This document shows positions 18,957 to 27,878 of a stretch of DNA of 64,000 bases, in pieces (the first letter of the stretch is position 1; each line of letters opens with the position of its first letter). The stretch is from Hyphomonadaceae bacterium. Lineage in GTDB: Bacteria > Pseudomonadota > Alphaproteobacteria > Caulobacterales > Hyphomonadaceae. The DNA lies in assembly GCA_030697555.1 (NCBI GenBank), contig JAUYPV010000161.1, positions 1-64,000 on the forward strand, given 5' to 3'. Under the pieces are notes generated by a model. It was not told the origin of the DNA, made no database searches, and saw only the letters and a list, made by a program, of their open reading frames with translations. A program made the position numbers and the translations under genes.

Positions 18957-20213
18957 ATGAGATGGACGCCCGCGATTGTGGCGCTCGCCTTGCTCGCCGC
19001 CTGTGGCGGAGAGAAGCCGCAGGACTCCGCCGCTGCTCCACCCCAATCCACACTGTCCACCGACGAAAATGCACCGGCCGTCGAACCAGTTACGCCGGTT
19101 GACTATGCATTGGCCGACGCTTGGCTGTGCCGCCCCGACAAGAAGGATGCCTGCGAGCAGGATCTTAGTGTGACCGCCGTCACACCAGACGGCAAGCTGG
19201 TGAAGTCGGTCATCGCAAGCGTTGCCGATCCCAACGCTCCGATCGACTGCTTCTACGTCTATCCGACCGTCTCGCTGGATACGACGCCGAACTCCGACCT
19301 GGTGGCCGGACCGGAGGAGATGGAAGTCGTGCGCCAGCAGTTCGCGTCGTTCGGCACAGCCTGCAAGCTCTATGCGCCGATGTACCGGCAGGTCACTCTG
19401 CCGGCGTTGCGCCAGTTGCTGGCCGGCGAGGCTCCGGCCACGAATCGGGAAATGGCCTATGCCGACGTGAAGGCGGCGTGGGACCGCTATCTCGCCAATG
19501 ACAACAATGGCCGCGGCGTCGTGCTGATCGGGCACAGCCAGGGCGCGGGGCTTCTCACGCGCCTCATCGCCGGCGAGATCGACGGCAAGCCGGTGCAGGA
19601 CCGGATCGTCTCGGCGCTGCTGATCGGAACCAATCTCTCGATGGGCACGGCGCACGATGGCGGCGGTTCGTTCAAGGAGATCGGGCTCTGCGTCTCCAAC
19701 GAGGACATCAACTGCGCCATCTCCTATGTCTCGTTCCGCGCCGATGCGCCGCCGTCGGAAGACTCCCTGTTCGGTACGGCGCCAGAGCAGGGCATGCATG
19801 CGGCCTGCGTGAATCCCGCCGACCTCGATGGCTCGGCCGGCGCCCTCAAGGCGATGCTGCCGACAAGCAAAGTGGTCGAGTCGATGGCGCCTCCGGGGCC
19901 GTGGACGACAGACAATCCCACTATCAACACGCCCTTCGTGTCCTTGCCCGGCCTGCTGTCGGCGAAGTGCGTCAGCAAGGGGCCGTTCAGCTATCTCGCC
20001 ATAACGATCAATGCCGATACCGCCGACAAGCGGACGGATACGATCCCGGGCGATGTCGTCGTCGACGGCAAGGTACAGCCCGCCTGGGGCCTTCATCTCG
20101 TCGACATGAACCTCGCCCTCGGCAACCTGGTCGACATCGTGAAGAGCCAGGCCAAGGCCTATCGCTCGCGCGAGACATCCCGCATCCAGCACCCACAGGA
20201 CGATCCGACCTAG
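18957..20213 (+). CDS. DUF3089 alpha/beta-hydrolase-like lipoprotein
   Basis: 418 residues from the ATG at 18957, with GGGGAG upstream; the longer track ORF is rejected because the lipoprotein signal (MRWTPAIVALALLAACGG, C16) starts here. The DUF3089 family is visible in IDCFYVYPTVS, the nucleophile elbow LIGHSQGAGLL and the later INCAISYVSFRA and GPFSYLAITINAD segments. Predicted outer- or inner-membrane-anchored serine hydrolase of unknown substrate. Divergent from the PQQ lipoprotein copy 2. Confidence 0.88.
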   Translation: MRWTPAIVALALLAACGGEKPQDSAAAPPQSTLSTDENAPAVEPVTPVDYALADAWLCRPDKKDACEQDLSVTAVTPDGKLVKSVIASVADPNAPIDCFYVYPTVSLDTTPNSDLVAGPEEMEVVRQQFASFGTACKLYAPMYRQVTLPALRQLLAGEAPATNREMAYADVKAAWDRYLANDNNGRGVVLIGHSQGAGLLTRLIAGEIDGKPVQDRIVSALLIGTNLSMGTAHDGGGSFKEIGLCVSNEDINCAISYVSFRADAPPSEDSLFGTAPEQGMHAACVNPADLDGSAGALKAMLPTSKVVESMAPPGPWTTDNPTINTPFVSLPGLLSAKCVSKGPFSYLAITINADTADKRTDTIPGDVVVDGKVQPAWGLHLVDMNLALGNLVDIVKSQAKAYRSRETSRIQHPQDDPT

Positions 20214-20263
20214 AAGACAGCGTCCCTCTTTCTTCCGGTGCCCGGCCGGACCATGTTTGCTCC

Positions 20264-20917
20264 ATGACTGGATGGATCATCGCTGCAGGGGAACTGCGCA
20301 TCCCGTGGGGATCGAACCTCGCGGCGCACCGCATGATCGTGGTCGCTGATCCAAAGGGACAAGCCATTCGCCAGATCAACGGCCTCGCATCCTGGTACGA
20401 CAAGGCGAACCAGCGCTGGCGACACAAGCCGATCGGCTATCTGCGCACCGACCGCCTGCGCGGCTACGACACGCTCACCCATCCGCGCACCTTCATGCCG
20501 ATGCATGGAACGGCGCCGGGTTCGCGCGCGGTCGCCGCCGCCATCGCGCAAGGCGCGATGCGTGTCCTCGCTGACAGACTGTCCGAGGCCGACGTGACCG
20601 CGCTGCTGGCGCCAGCGCTTGAAGCTCTGAGGCGGATCAACGCGCTGAGCGAAGGCCCCGAAGGCGGCGCGGGCCTGCCTTATCCCTTCCTCGGCTTCGG
20701 CAGAAACAGCAATTCCTTCTTCGCGACCATGCTGGCGGCGATGGAGCTGGCGCCGCCGAGCTTCCCGCGTCCCGCGCGTCTCGTTCCGGGCGCGCGCGGA
20801 CTGCTGCTGCCGAACGACGTGCTCGCCGAAATCCTTCAGCTCAGGTCTTTGGCCAGCGGCGCGAGGAAATCGGTGATATCCGCCGCCATCGCCTCGACGC
20901 CTTCCGAGGTCGGATGA
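20264..20917 (+). CDS. Hypothetical protein with GRNSNSF motif, overlapping the tesA-like gene
   Basis: 217 residues from the ATG at 20264; an ATG eight bases further on is out of frame. The protein is cytoplasmic or lacks an obvious signal. The GFGRNSNSFFATMLAAM stretch and the N-terminal half (GLASWYD, YLRTDRLRGYDT) look like real coding sequence rather than a shadow. I do not recognise the family with certainty. The last 27 codons overlap the convergent arylesterase gene, which is uncommon; part of that tail may be incidental extension. Confidence 0.6.
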   Translation: MTGWIIAAGELRIPWGSNLAAHRMIVVADPKGQAIRQINGLASWYDKANQRWRHKPIGYLRTDRLRGYDTLTHPRTFMPMHGTAPGSRAVAAAIAQGAMRVLADRLSEADVTALLAPALEALRRINALSEGPEGGAGLPYPFLGFGRNSNSFFATMLAAMELAPPSFPRPARLVPGARGLLLPNDVLAEILQLRSLASGARKSVISAAIASTPSEVG

Positions 20918-21534
20918 AGGCCGTCCTGCTGCAGCAGGCTCGGCTGTCCGGCGATGGCGCCCAGCATGTTGGGATAGTAGGGCACGCCGAATTCGGCGGC
21001 GAGATCCGGATAGATTGCGACGTAGGCCTTCTCGCGCTCGTCCTGGCTGTCGCCGGGCAGGGCGACGCCGATCAGCACCGCCGGCAGGTCCTCGGACTTC
21101 GCCCGCGTCAGGATCGCCGCGAGGTTCTTCCTTGGCGTTTCCGGCGGAAGGTTCTGCAGGAAGTCGTTCGCGCCCAGCGCCACCACCAGCATGTTCGCGC
21201 CTGTGCCTTTGACGCTCCAGTCATATCGATTGAGACCATCCGCCGTGGTGTCGCCCGAGACGCCCGCGTTGACGAACCGCGCCTTGACCCCACGCGCATC
21301 GAAATCGCGCTGCAGGGCGGCGGGCAGAGCGCTGCCCGCGGGCAGCTCAAAGCCGGCGGTCAGGCTGTCGCCGAGCATCACGATGACGGGAGCATCCTGG
21401 GTCATGCCGGCCGATGGATCGCCTTCCACGGTCTCCATGGCAACGGGTCCGCCGATGGTTTCAGGCGTCTTCTCTCCGCATGCGGAAAGGATGATGAAAA
21501 CCATGCCAGCGATGGGGAGGACTAGTCTGCGCAT
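20836..21534 (-). CDS. tesA: SGNH-hydrolase arylesterase/lysophospholipase, TesA-like lipoprotein
   Basis: 232 residues. Lipoprotein signal with a cysteine at about C19 (IILSACGEK). GDSL nucleophile block LGDSLTAGFELP (S57), glycine block NAGVSGDTTADG, asparagine block ALGANDFLQN and catalytic DGLHPTSEG near the end complete the SGNH set. TesA hydrolyses acyl-CoA, lysophospholipids and aryl esters in the periplasm. It is divergent from the ybbA/ybbP-like ABC genes, the same neighbourhood as tesA-ybbAP in E. coli and many proteobacteria. Confidence 0.92.
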   Translation of the reverse strand: MRRLVLPIAGMVFIILSACGEKTPETIGGPVAMETVEGDPSAGMTQDAPVIVMLGDSLTAGFELPAGSALPAALQRDFDARGVKARFVNAGVSGDTTADGLNRYDWSVKGTGANMLVVALGANDFLQNLPPETPRKNLAAILTRAKSEDLPAVLIGVALPGDSQDEREKAYVAIYPDLAAEFGVPYYPNMLGAIAGQPSLLQQDGLHPTSEGVEAMAADITDFLAPLAKDLS

Positions 21535-21639
21535 CCGGTCTCCTGTCTTGCCGTTTGAGGCGCTAGGCCGCTATCCAAGCTCGCTTGCGCGGTATAGCGC
21601 AAGACATGCGGCGACAGTTCCGCGAGAAGAGGTCAATTC

Positions 21640-22308
21640 TTGGACGCCGCACTCACGCTTGATGACGTTTTTCTCACGCTGCCTGCCGCCTCCGGCCCGG
21701 TCGAGATCCTGAAAGGGGTCTCCTTCAGGGCGATGCCGGGTGAGAGTGTTGCAGTCGTCGGCCCGTCGGGTTCCGGCAAGTCGTCGCTCATCGCGGTTTC
21801 GACCGGTATCGAGCGCGCCTCGCAAGGCGAAGTGAAACTTCTGGGCGAGAGCCTGATCGGCAAGAGCGAGGATGCGCTGGCGCGATTGAGGCGTGGGCGG
21901 GTGAGCCTCGTCTTCCAGTCCTTCCACCTGCTCGGCACGATGACGGCATACGACAATGTCCGCGCGCCGCTCGAAATCGCTGGCGTCGCCGATGTCGACC
22001 GGCTTGCGAAGGCCGGCCTCGAGGCGGTTGGCCTTGGTCCCCGCCTCGATCACTTCCCCGGGCAGCTTTCCGGTGGCGAACGCCAGCGCGTCGCCGTCGC
22101 CCGCGCGCTGGCCAGCAATCCGGCCATCGTCTTTGCCGACGAACCGACCGGCAATCTCGACCGCGCCTCCGGCAACATGGTCGCCGACATGCTGTTCGCC
22201 ATTGCCCGCGAGCGCAATGCGACGCTGGTCGTCGTCACGCACGATGCCGAGATCGCCAAGCGCGCCGACCGTATCGTCGAGATGAGCGACGGGAAGATCG
22301 TGAAATGA
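21640..22308 (+). CDS. ybbA: ABC transporter ATPase, YbbA/LolD-like
   Basis: 222 residues from a TTG start at 21640, with AGAGG upstream; no in-frame ATG fits as well. Walker [11 protein letters not shown]-loop VFQSFHLLGTM, signature LSGGERQRVAVARAL, Walker B IVFADEPTGNLD and an H-loop VVVTHD are all intact. MacB/LolD/FtsE-type ATPase. Its stop overlaps the start of the FtsX-like permease (ATGA), so the two form one complex. With tesA in divergence this is the YbbAP module, which is thought to act in the envelope. Confidence 0.92.
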   Translation: MDAALTLDDVFLTLPAASGPVEILKGVSFRAMPGESVAVVGPSGSGKSSLIAVSTGIERASQGEVKLLGESLIGKSEDALARLRRGRVSLVFQSFHLLGTMTAYDNVRAPLEIAGVADVDRLAKAGLEAVGLGPRLDHFPGQLSGGERQRVAVARALASNPAIVFADEPTGNLDRASGNMVADMLFAIARERNATLVVVTHDAEIAKRADRIVEMSDGKIVK

Positions 22309-24833
22309 GCGCGAACCGCGCCTGGCTGCGTATTGCGAGGCGTGAATTGGCGGGCGGACTTGCCGGTTTCTGGATCTACATGGCCTGCTTGACGCTCGGC
22401 GCATGGGCGATCGCAGCGGCGGGATCGATCACCGCCTCGTTCGGGCGCGGCTTAGACATCCAGTCGCAGCAACTGCTCGGCGGCGACGCGGCGATTTCGA
22501 TCTCCCAGCGTGAAGCCACCGCAGAAGAACGCGTCTGGATGGCCGATCGCGGGACGATGACCGAGGCGGCGCAGGTCGACCTGATGGCGCGCAATGGCGA
22601 CGCCGTCCGCCAGATCGACGTGCGCGGCATCGACGAGAAATTTCCGCTGATCGGCAAGTTCGAATTCAATCCCGATGCGCCGCCTCAAGCCGATATTCTT
22701 GCCAGGAAGGATGGCGTCTGGGGAATCGCCGCCAGCGAAAGCCTGCTCACCAACCTCAATGTTAAACTCGGCGACCGCCTGACGCTCGGTGATTTCGAGG
22801 TCGAGCTGCGCGCCCTTCTGCTGCGCGAGCCGGACCGCATCGGCGTGCCCGGCGCATTCGAGCCGCGCGTCGTCATCTCCATCGAAGCCCTGCGCGAAAC
22901 CGGCCAACTCGCTCCCGGCCGTCTGTTCCGCACCGCCTATCGCATCCTGCTCAAGCCCGAATACCGCGAGACGTTCGAGAAGGACGTCACGGATACCTGG
23001 GGGGAATCGGGCCTCCGCTATCGCTCGCCGGACGATGCGGTCGACGGCCTGCGCATGCTGCTCGACATGCTCAACACCTTCATGTCGGTCATCGGCATCG
23101 CTGCGCTGGTGGCGGGTGGCGTTGGCGTATCACAGGCGACATCGTCCTTCCTCGAATCCCGCATCGACTCCATTGCGGTGCTGAAGGCGCTGGGCGCCGA
23201 CGCCGGCACGATCCGCGCCGCCTACGCCGCGCAGCTCGGCGTCCTTGCGGGCCTCGGAGCGTTTGTCGGCGTGGTGCTCGGCGCGGCCTCGCCCTGGCTG
23301 CTCAAGACGCTTACCGGCAACATCATCCCGCTGCCGACCGACTTGTCGCTCTATCCCTGGCCGCTGCTGAAAGCGTTCGTACTGGCGATGCTGGCCGCCG
23401 TGATGTTCGCCGCCATCCCGCTCGGCCGCGCCCGTGCAACACCGCCCGCCGCTCTGTTCCGCCGCGAGGGCGGGGAGGCGCTCGGCAAGTCGCCCGCGCT
23501 GGAACGCGGGATCGCCGCGGCCGCGGGCCTCGCGCTAGTCATCGTCTCGACTACCGGCTCCGTCGAGCCGCTGATGACCCTCGGCCTTCTCGCCGGCGCC
23601 GGCGTCGCCTACCTCATCCTCGTCGGCGCGGCCTTCGTGGTGAAGCTTCTCGCGCGAATGGCCTCCAAACGCGCGCGCGGCTATCTGCGCCTTGCCCTCG
23701 CCAATCTCGGCGGGCCTGGATCGCTCGCGCCGGTCGTAGCCCCCGCGCTCGGCCTTGGCCTTGCGCTCATGACGCTGGTCGCCGTCGTCCAGACCAACCT
23801 GCTGAGCCAGCTCCGCGACACCGCGCCGGCCAACGCGCCTTCGATCATCTTCCGCCAAATCCCGCACGAGGATATCGCGCAGTTCGATGCGCTGATGAGC
23901 CAGTACGGCGTCGACCTCAAGCAATCCAAGACCTACCAGCGCGCGCCCCTGATCCTCGGCCGCGTCACCACGCTCAAGGGCGAGCCGCTGGACGAGAACA
24001 AGGTCTCGCCGGAAGAGCGCTGGGTGACGCGCGGCGAGACGGCGATGACGGTGCTCGGCGCCAAGCCGCCCGAAGTGAATGTCCGCCAGGGCAAATGGTG
24101 GCCGGCGGATTATTCCGGCCCGCTGCTCGTCTCGGTGGAAGAGGGCGCGGCGACCGGCCTGAAGCTGCGCATCGGCGACAAGGTCGGCTTCCTTGTGTTC
24201 GGCCGCGAGATCGAGGGTGAGGTCGCCTCCATCCGCAAAGTCGACTGGGGCGGCTTCGGCCCCAACATGGCGTTCATCCTCTCTCCGGGCACGCTCGAAG
24301 CGGCGCGTCCGTTCCACACCGCCATCGTCATCGTGCCACCGGACAAGGAGCCTGAAGTCATCCGCGCCGTCGCCGACCGCTGGCCTGGCGTGCTCGCCTT
24401 CCAGCTTCGCGCCACGCTGGAGACAGCCGCCGATCTCTTCGCGCAGGTATCCCTCGCCGTCAGCGCGCTCGCAGGCGTCGTCACCACCGCTGGCGTGCTC
24501 GTCCTGTTCGGCGCGTTCGCCGCCGCTGCGCGCCGTCGCAGGCGCGAGTCCGCTCTCCTGAAAGTGTTCGGCGGATCGCGCCCGGCCATTCTCGGTCTCT
24601 ATGCGTTCGAGTTCGCACTCGCGGCATTCGCTGCGTCAACGCTCGGCGCCATTATGGGTATCGCGGCGGCTCACCCGATCGTGATTCTGGTGTTCGAAGC
24701 CCAGTGGCGCTTTGATTTTTTGCCTGTTCTCATGGTGGCGGGAATTGCCATTGTTGCGGCTGCAACCGGTGGCGCTTTGGTCGGTTGGGCGACTCTGTCC
24801 CATCGTCCCGCACTAGTATTGCGCTCGGCATGA
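22305..24833 (+). CDS. ybbP: FtsX-like ABC permease, YbbP-like
   Basis: 842 residues with the YbbP layout: an N-terminal helix (WIYMACLTLGAWAIAAAGSI), a large periplasmic domain, a bundle of helices (about 255-500), a second periplasmic domain, then three C-terminal helices. Two FtsX-type cores are present, as in YbbP but unlike the 4-helix MacB permease. LKALGADAGTIRAAYA and LLKVFGGSRPAILGLYAFEF are the cytoplasmic coupling-helix signatures. Overlaps the ATPase gene by 4 bases. Proposed substrate is a lipid or hydrophobic envelope compound. Confidence 0.92.
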   Translation: MSANRAWLRIARRELAGGLAGFWIYMACLTLGAWAIAAAGSITASFGRGLDIQSQQLLGGDAAISISQREATAEERVWMADRGTMTEAAQVDLMARNGDAVRQIDVRGIDEKFPLIGKFEFNPDAPPQADILARKDGVWGIAASESLLTNLNVKLGDRLTLGDFEVELRALLLREPDRIGVPGAFEPRVVISIEALRETGQLAPGRLFRTAYRILLKPEYRETFEKDVTDTWGESGLRYRSPDDAVDGLRMLLDMLNTFMSVIGIAALVAGGVGVSQATSSFLESRIDSIAVLKALGADAGTIRAAYAAQLGVLAGLGAFVGVVLGAASPWLLKTLTGNIIPLPTDLSLYPWPLLKAFVLAMLAAVMFAAIPLGRARATPPAALFRREGGEALGKSPALERGIAAAAGLALVIVSTTGSVEPLMTLGLLAGAGVAYLILVGAAFVVKLLARMASKRARGYLRLALANLGGPGSLAPVVAPALGLGLALMTLVAVVQTNLLSQLRDTAPANAPSIIFRQIPHEDIAQFDALMSQYGVDLKQSKTYQRAPLILGRVTTLKGEPLDENKVSPEERWVTRGETAMTVLGAKPPEVNVRQGKWWPADYSGPLLVSVEEGAATGLKLRIGDKVGFLVFGREIEGEVASIRKVDWGGFGPNMAFILSPGTLEAARPFHTAIVIVPPDKEPEVIRAVADRWPGVLAFQLRATLETAADLFAQVSLAVSALAGVVTTAGVLVLFGAFAAAARRRRRESALLKVFGGSRPAILGLYAFEFALAAFAASTLGAIMGIAAAHPIVILVFEAQWRFDFLPVLMVAGIAIVAAATGGALVGWATLSHRPALVLRSA

Positions 24834-24971
24834 AGGTGGGTATGTTGCCCGCAGCGTTAGCCCGACGCACTAAAACCTCGCAAAGCCACCCACAGCAGTT
24901 TGTGGAGATGGAGATGGACAGTCGTCCGCGAGGCCGTTGGATCAAGGTGGTTGGGCGTACGGGGAGGAGTC

Positions 24972-25916
24972 ATGAAGAAGCTCGTATCGACTATTGCGAT
25001 GGCTGCAGCTTTGGCTGCGTGTCAGTCGCCGACAGGACCGGCTGCGGGCGATCAGACCGCTGCGGCCACGCCAGGCGCTGCTGCGCCGTACAAGGCGCCG
25101 CGCGGACCGGATGGCGCACATCCGGATCTGAACGGCGTGTGGCAGGTTCTGAACACCGCCAACTACAACATCGAGGCGCATCCGGCCCAGGCCGCGCTGC
25201 AGCTTCGTCCTGGCCCGTACGTTCCGGTTCCCGCCGCTGAAGTCGTGGCGCTGGGCGCCGTCGGCGCCGTGCCGGCCGGCATCGGCATCGTCCAGGGCGA
25301 CGGCAAGATCCCCTACAATGCGGACACGGTTGCGATCCGCGACGAGAACCGCGCCAAGGCCGTGGAAAACGACCCGGAAGTGAAGTGCTACCTGCCGGGC
25401 ATTCCGCGCGCCAACTACATGGACAAGCCGTTCCAGATCTTCCACTCGGACAAGGCGGTGTTCTTCGCCTACGAATACGCCGGCGCTGTCCGCAACGTGT
25501 TCCTGGCCGACCCGGGCGAAGCTCCGGTCGATTCGTGGATGGGCCAGTCCTTCGGCAAGTGGGATGGCGACACGTTCGTGATCGAAGTGACGGGCCTTCT
25601 GCCCGACGCCTGGCTCGACCGCTCGGGCAACGTCCACGGCTCCACGACGAAAGTCGTCGAGCGCTGGACGCCGACCTCCGACTACACGATGCGCTACGAA
25701 GCGACGATCACGGACGAAGAGACCTACACCAAGCCGTGGACGATCGCGTTCAACCTCTACAAGCGCACCGGCGAAGACGCGCAGCTGCAGCAGTTCAAGT
25801 GCGTCGAGTTCGTCGAGGAGCTGATGTACGGCCACCTGCGCAAGACCCCGCTGCCGGGGCCTGCAGCCGAGCGCGCCAAACGCGAAGCCGCTGAACGCGC
25901 CAAGGAAGGCAACTAA
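24972..25916 (+). CDS. Exported PDLQGVW-type family protein, divergent member (lipoprotein)
   Basis: 314 residues from the ATG at 24972 with GGGGAGGAG upstream; lipobox LAAC at C17 (MKKLVSTIAMAAALAACQSP). The N-terminal APRGPDGAHPDLNGVWQ, the central KWDGDTFVIEVTGL and the later VVERWTPTSDYTM match the family found at 27878, 28813, 29821 and 31766. The C-terminal CHEGNY is replaced by KCVEFVEELMYG, so this is a separate subtype. It stands next to a DUF6152-like protein, a pairing I recall from Acidobacteria and Sphingomonads. Function unknown; envelope location is supported. Confidence 0.8.
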   Translation: MKKLVSTIAMAAALAACQSPTGPAAGDQTAAATPGAAAPYKAPRGPDGAHPDLNGVWQVLNTANYNIEAHPAQAALQLRPGPYVPVPAAEVVALGAVGAVPAGIGIVQGDGKIPYNADTVAIRDENRAKAVENDPEVKCYLPGIPRANYMDKPFQIFHSDKAVFFAYEYAGAVRNVFLADPGEAPVDSWMGQSFGKWDGDTFVIEVTGLLPDAWLDRSGNVHGSTTKVVERWTPTSDYTMRYEATITDEETYTKPWTIAFNLYKRTGEDAQLQQFKCVEFVEELMYGHLRKTPLPGPAAERAKREAAERAKEGN

Positions 25917-25930
25917 CACCGCTAGGCCGC

Positions 25931-25966
25931 TCGGCGCTGACCTGCAGAAATTCCGGTCAGCGCCGA
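25931..25966. other. Perfect inverted repeat (hairpin) after the PDLQGVW-type lipoprotein gene
   Basis: TCGGCGCTGACC and GGTCAGCGCCGA form a 12-bp stem with a 12-base loop just after the stop codon. No T-run follows, so it is either a weak terminator or an RNA-stabilising hairpin. Confidence 0.6.
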
Positions 25967-26244
25967 CGGTCTCGCATGACGCGCTCGTTGAACTAGTTGT
26001 GACTTCGGACCACACGCGCGGTTCCCCGGGTTGGGCGCGCGACCAAAACACGGGCTGAATCTGGGTTCTTGGCGCTGTTAACGGCTTGAACCTGAACAGA
26101 TAAAGACTCAGCCGGTGTGGCAGTTCATCCCTTGAGGCCGGGGAACCCCCGGTTTAAAAGGGTTCAAGTTTCGAAGGGCCGTTCACCGGACCCGCAGCAA
26201 TAAAATCCTGGCGGTTAGCGCCGCCGGCTCAGGAGAGGAAGTAG

Positions 26245-26772
26245 ATGAACAAGACCCGTCTCGTGGTTGCTGGGGTGGCTCTGGCTGCTCTCACGACCCT
26301 CGGCGCCGGAACGGCGGCCTACGCCCACCACGCCTTCGCCGCGGAATTCGACGCTGACGCGCCGGTCCTGCTGAAGGGCAAGGTCGTGACGGTCGAGTGG
26401 GTGAACCCGCACACCTGGATCCACATCAACGTTCCGGACACGGACGGCAAGGGCAAAGAGAAGAAGGGCACGATCTTCAACTGGGCGATCGAGGGCGGCA
26501 CGCCGAACACGCTGCTGCGCACCGGCATCACCCGCAACTCGCTGAAGATCAACACCGAGGTCGTGGTCCGCGGCTACCAGTCGAAAGACGCGTTGTGCGA
26601 CACGCACCCGAAGACCAAGAAGAAAACCTGCAAGGCCAACGGCCGTGATGTGACCTTCCCGAACGGCTGCAAGCTGTTCGTCGGTTCGTCGGGGACCGGC
26701 GCTCCGCGCGACGGTTCGGACGGGTCCGAAGGCGGCAAGGCAGACGCCTGCGCAACCGCCGCTCCGACCTGA
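26245..26772 (+). CDS. DUF6152-like periplasmic protein
   Basis: 175 residues. Signal peptide ending in AAYA, then HHAFAAEFDADAPVLLKGKV and VEWVNPHTWIHINV, the signature of DUF6152-like proteins: a small exported beta-rich domain with conserved histidines that might bind metal. The tail is longer than usual, with CKANGRDVTFPNGCKLFVG. GGAGAGGAAG precedes the ATG. It lies 328 bases downstream of the family member at 24972 and shares its orientation. A good terminator follows, so this two-gene stretch is its own unit. Confidence 0.82.
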   Translation: MNKTRLVVAGVALAALTTLGAGTAAYAHHAFAAEFDADAPVLLKGKVVTVEWVNPHTWIHINVPDTDGKGKEKKGTIFNWAIEGGTPNTLLRTGITRNSLKINTEVVVRGYQSKDALCDTHPKTKKKTCKANGRDVTFPNGCKLFVGSSGTGAPRDGSDGSEGGKADACATAAPT

Positions 26773-26801
26773 TCGGACGGACTGCATACGCAAGATAACG
26801 C

Positions 26802-26830
26802 AACCGCCGCTCGAAAGAGCGGCGGTTTTC
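26802..26830 (+). terminator. Intrinsic terminator
   Basis: AACCGCCGCTC and GAGCGGCGGTT form a perfect stem with a GAAA loop, followed by TTCGTTT. Located 30 bases beyond the DUF6152-like gene. Confidence 0.9.
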
Positions 26831-26942
26831 GTTTGGGCGCTCCTCGACCCGCTGCGTATCGCCCGATCATCCGCTACCGCCGTCCGCGGGAGGGTGGTAA
26901 CTTTCCCGCGCCCGCCTTGCGGCGCGCGTTGGGGACTTCGCC

Positions 26943-27878
26943 ATGTTTGCGCACTGGACCATCGCTCTGGTTTTCTGCAGCCTGCTTGCGCAGGTCGCGA
27001 CCGCCCAGCAGCAGGTCGTCGATCCGGACTTCAAACCTGCGGTGGCAAGTCCCGCCTATGCCTCCGGCGGACCGGTGGTCGCGATCGACGAGGCGCACCA
27101 GAACTTCCACACCGCGACCGGCAACTACCGCCCGTTTGCCGAGCTCCTGCGCGCCGACGGGTATCGCGTCCGCGCTTCCACGTCGAAACTCTCCGCCGAG
27201 ACCTTCAAGGGCGTCGACATCTTCGTCGTCGTCAACGCGGAAGGGACATTCGCTGGCGCCGAAGCCGACGCGCTACGCGACTGGGTGAAAGCCGGCGGGT
27301 CTCTTCTTCTCACCGCCGACCATGAGCCCTTCGGCGCTGCGATGGAATCGCTTGGCCTCCGTTTCGGCGTCTCGATGGGGAAGGGCCGGGCGTATGACAG
27401 CGAGGTTCCCGGCAGAATCACCACCCAGCTCACCTATTCGCGGGCCAACGGCCTGCTCGGCGAACATCCGATCCTCGAAGGCCGCAATGCCTCGGAGAGA
27501 GTGAACCTCGTCAAGACCTTCACTGGCCAGTCGCTCGGCCTGCCGCAGGGCGCAAGCCCGCTGCTGCGCTTCGGCGCCACGGCGCGCGAGGCTGTGACCG
27601 TCGCCCAGCTCAACCAGGTCGGCGAAGCGATCGCCAGGAACGAGGTCATCGCTGGCGGACCGCCCTCTGTCGCTGGCCGCGTGCAGGGCCTGGCCATGCC
27701 GTTCGGCAAGGGACGCATCGTCGTGCTCGGCGAGGCCGGGATGTTCTCCGCCCAGGCGGTCAAGTTTCCACCCGGCTCGGGCCAGCAGGACTTCAAGTTC
27801 GGAATGAACCTGCCCGGCACGGACGATCGGCAATTCGCCCTCAATGTGCTGCACTGGCTGTCGCGGGTGATAGGCTGA
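26943..27878 (+). CDS. Exported DUF4350-like protein
   Basis: 311 residues with a Sec signal peptide (to about residue 21, ending VATAQ). The sequence VVAIDEAHQNFHTATGNYRPFAELLRADGYRV followed by KGVDIFVVVNAEG and GGSLLLTADHEPFG resembles the DUF4350/GldG-type, glutamine-amidotransferase-like fold. There is no nucleophilic cysteine in the expected elbow, so it is probably a binding protein rather than an amidotransferase. The stop and the ATG of the next gene overlap (TGATG), so it is co-translated with the PDLQGVW family members behind it. Confidence 0.78.
   Translation: MFAHWTIALVFCSLLAQVATAQQQVVDPDFKPAVASPAYASGGPVVAIDEAHQNFHTATGNYRPFAELLRADGYRVRASTSKLSAETFKGVDIFVVVNAEGTFAGAEADALRDWVKAGGSLLLTADHEPFGAAMESLGLRFGVSMGKGRAYDSEVPGRITTQLTYSRANGLLGEHPILEGRNASERVNLVKTFTGQSLGLPQGASPLLRFGATAREAVTVAQLNQVGEAIARNEVIAGGPPSVAGRVQGLAMPFGKGRIVVLGEAGMFSAQAVKFPPGSGQQDFKFGMNLPGTDDRQFALNVLHWLSRVIG

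Noticed and set aside
18723-20192. Upstream part of the 1165-residue - strand ORF
   Set aside because: Antisense to the DUF3089 gene. The lipoprotein signal and GGGAGGA site place the true start at 18722.
26100-26180. Possible tRNA-like or structured RNA around GGTTCAAG
   Set aside because: No cloverleaf could be drawn; only short GC palindromes.
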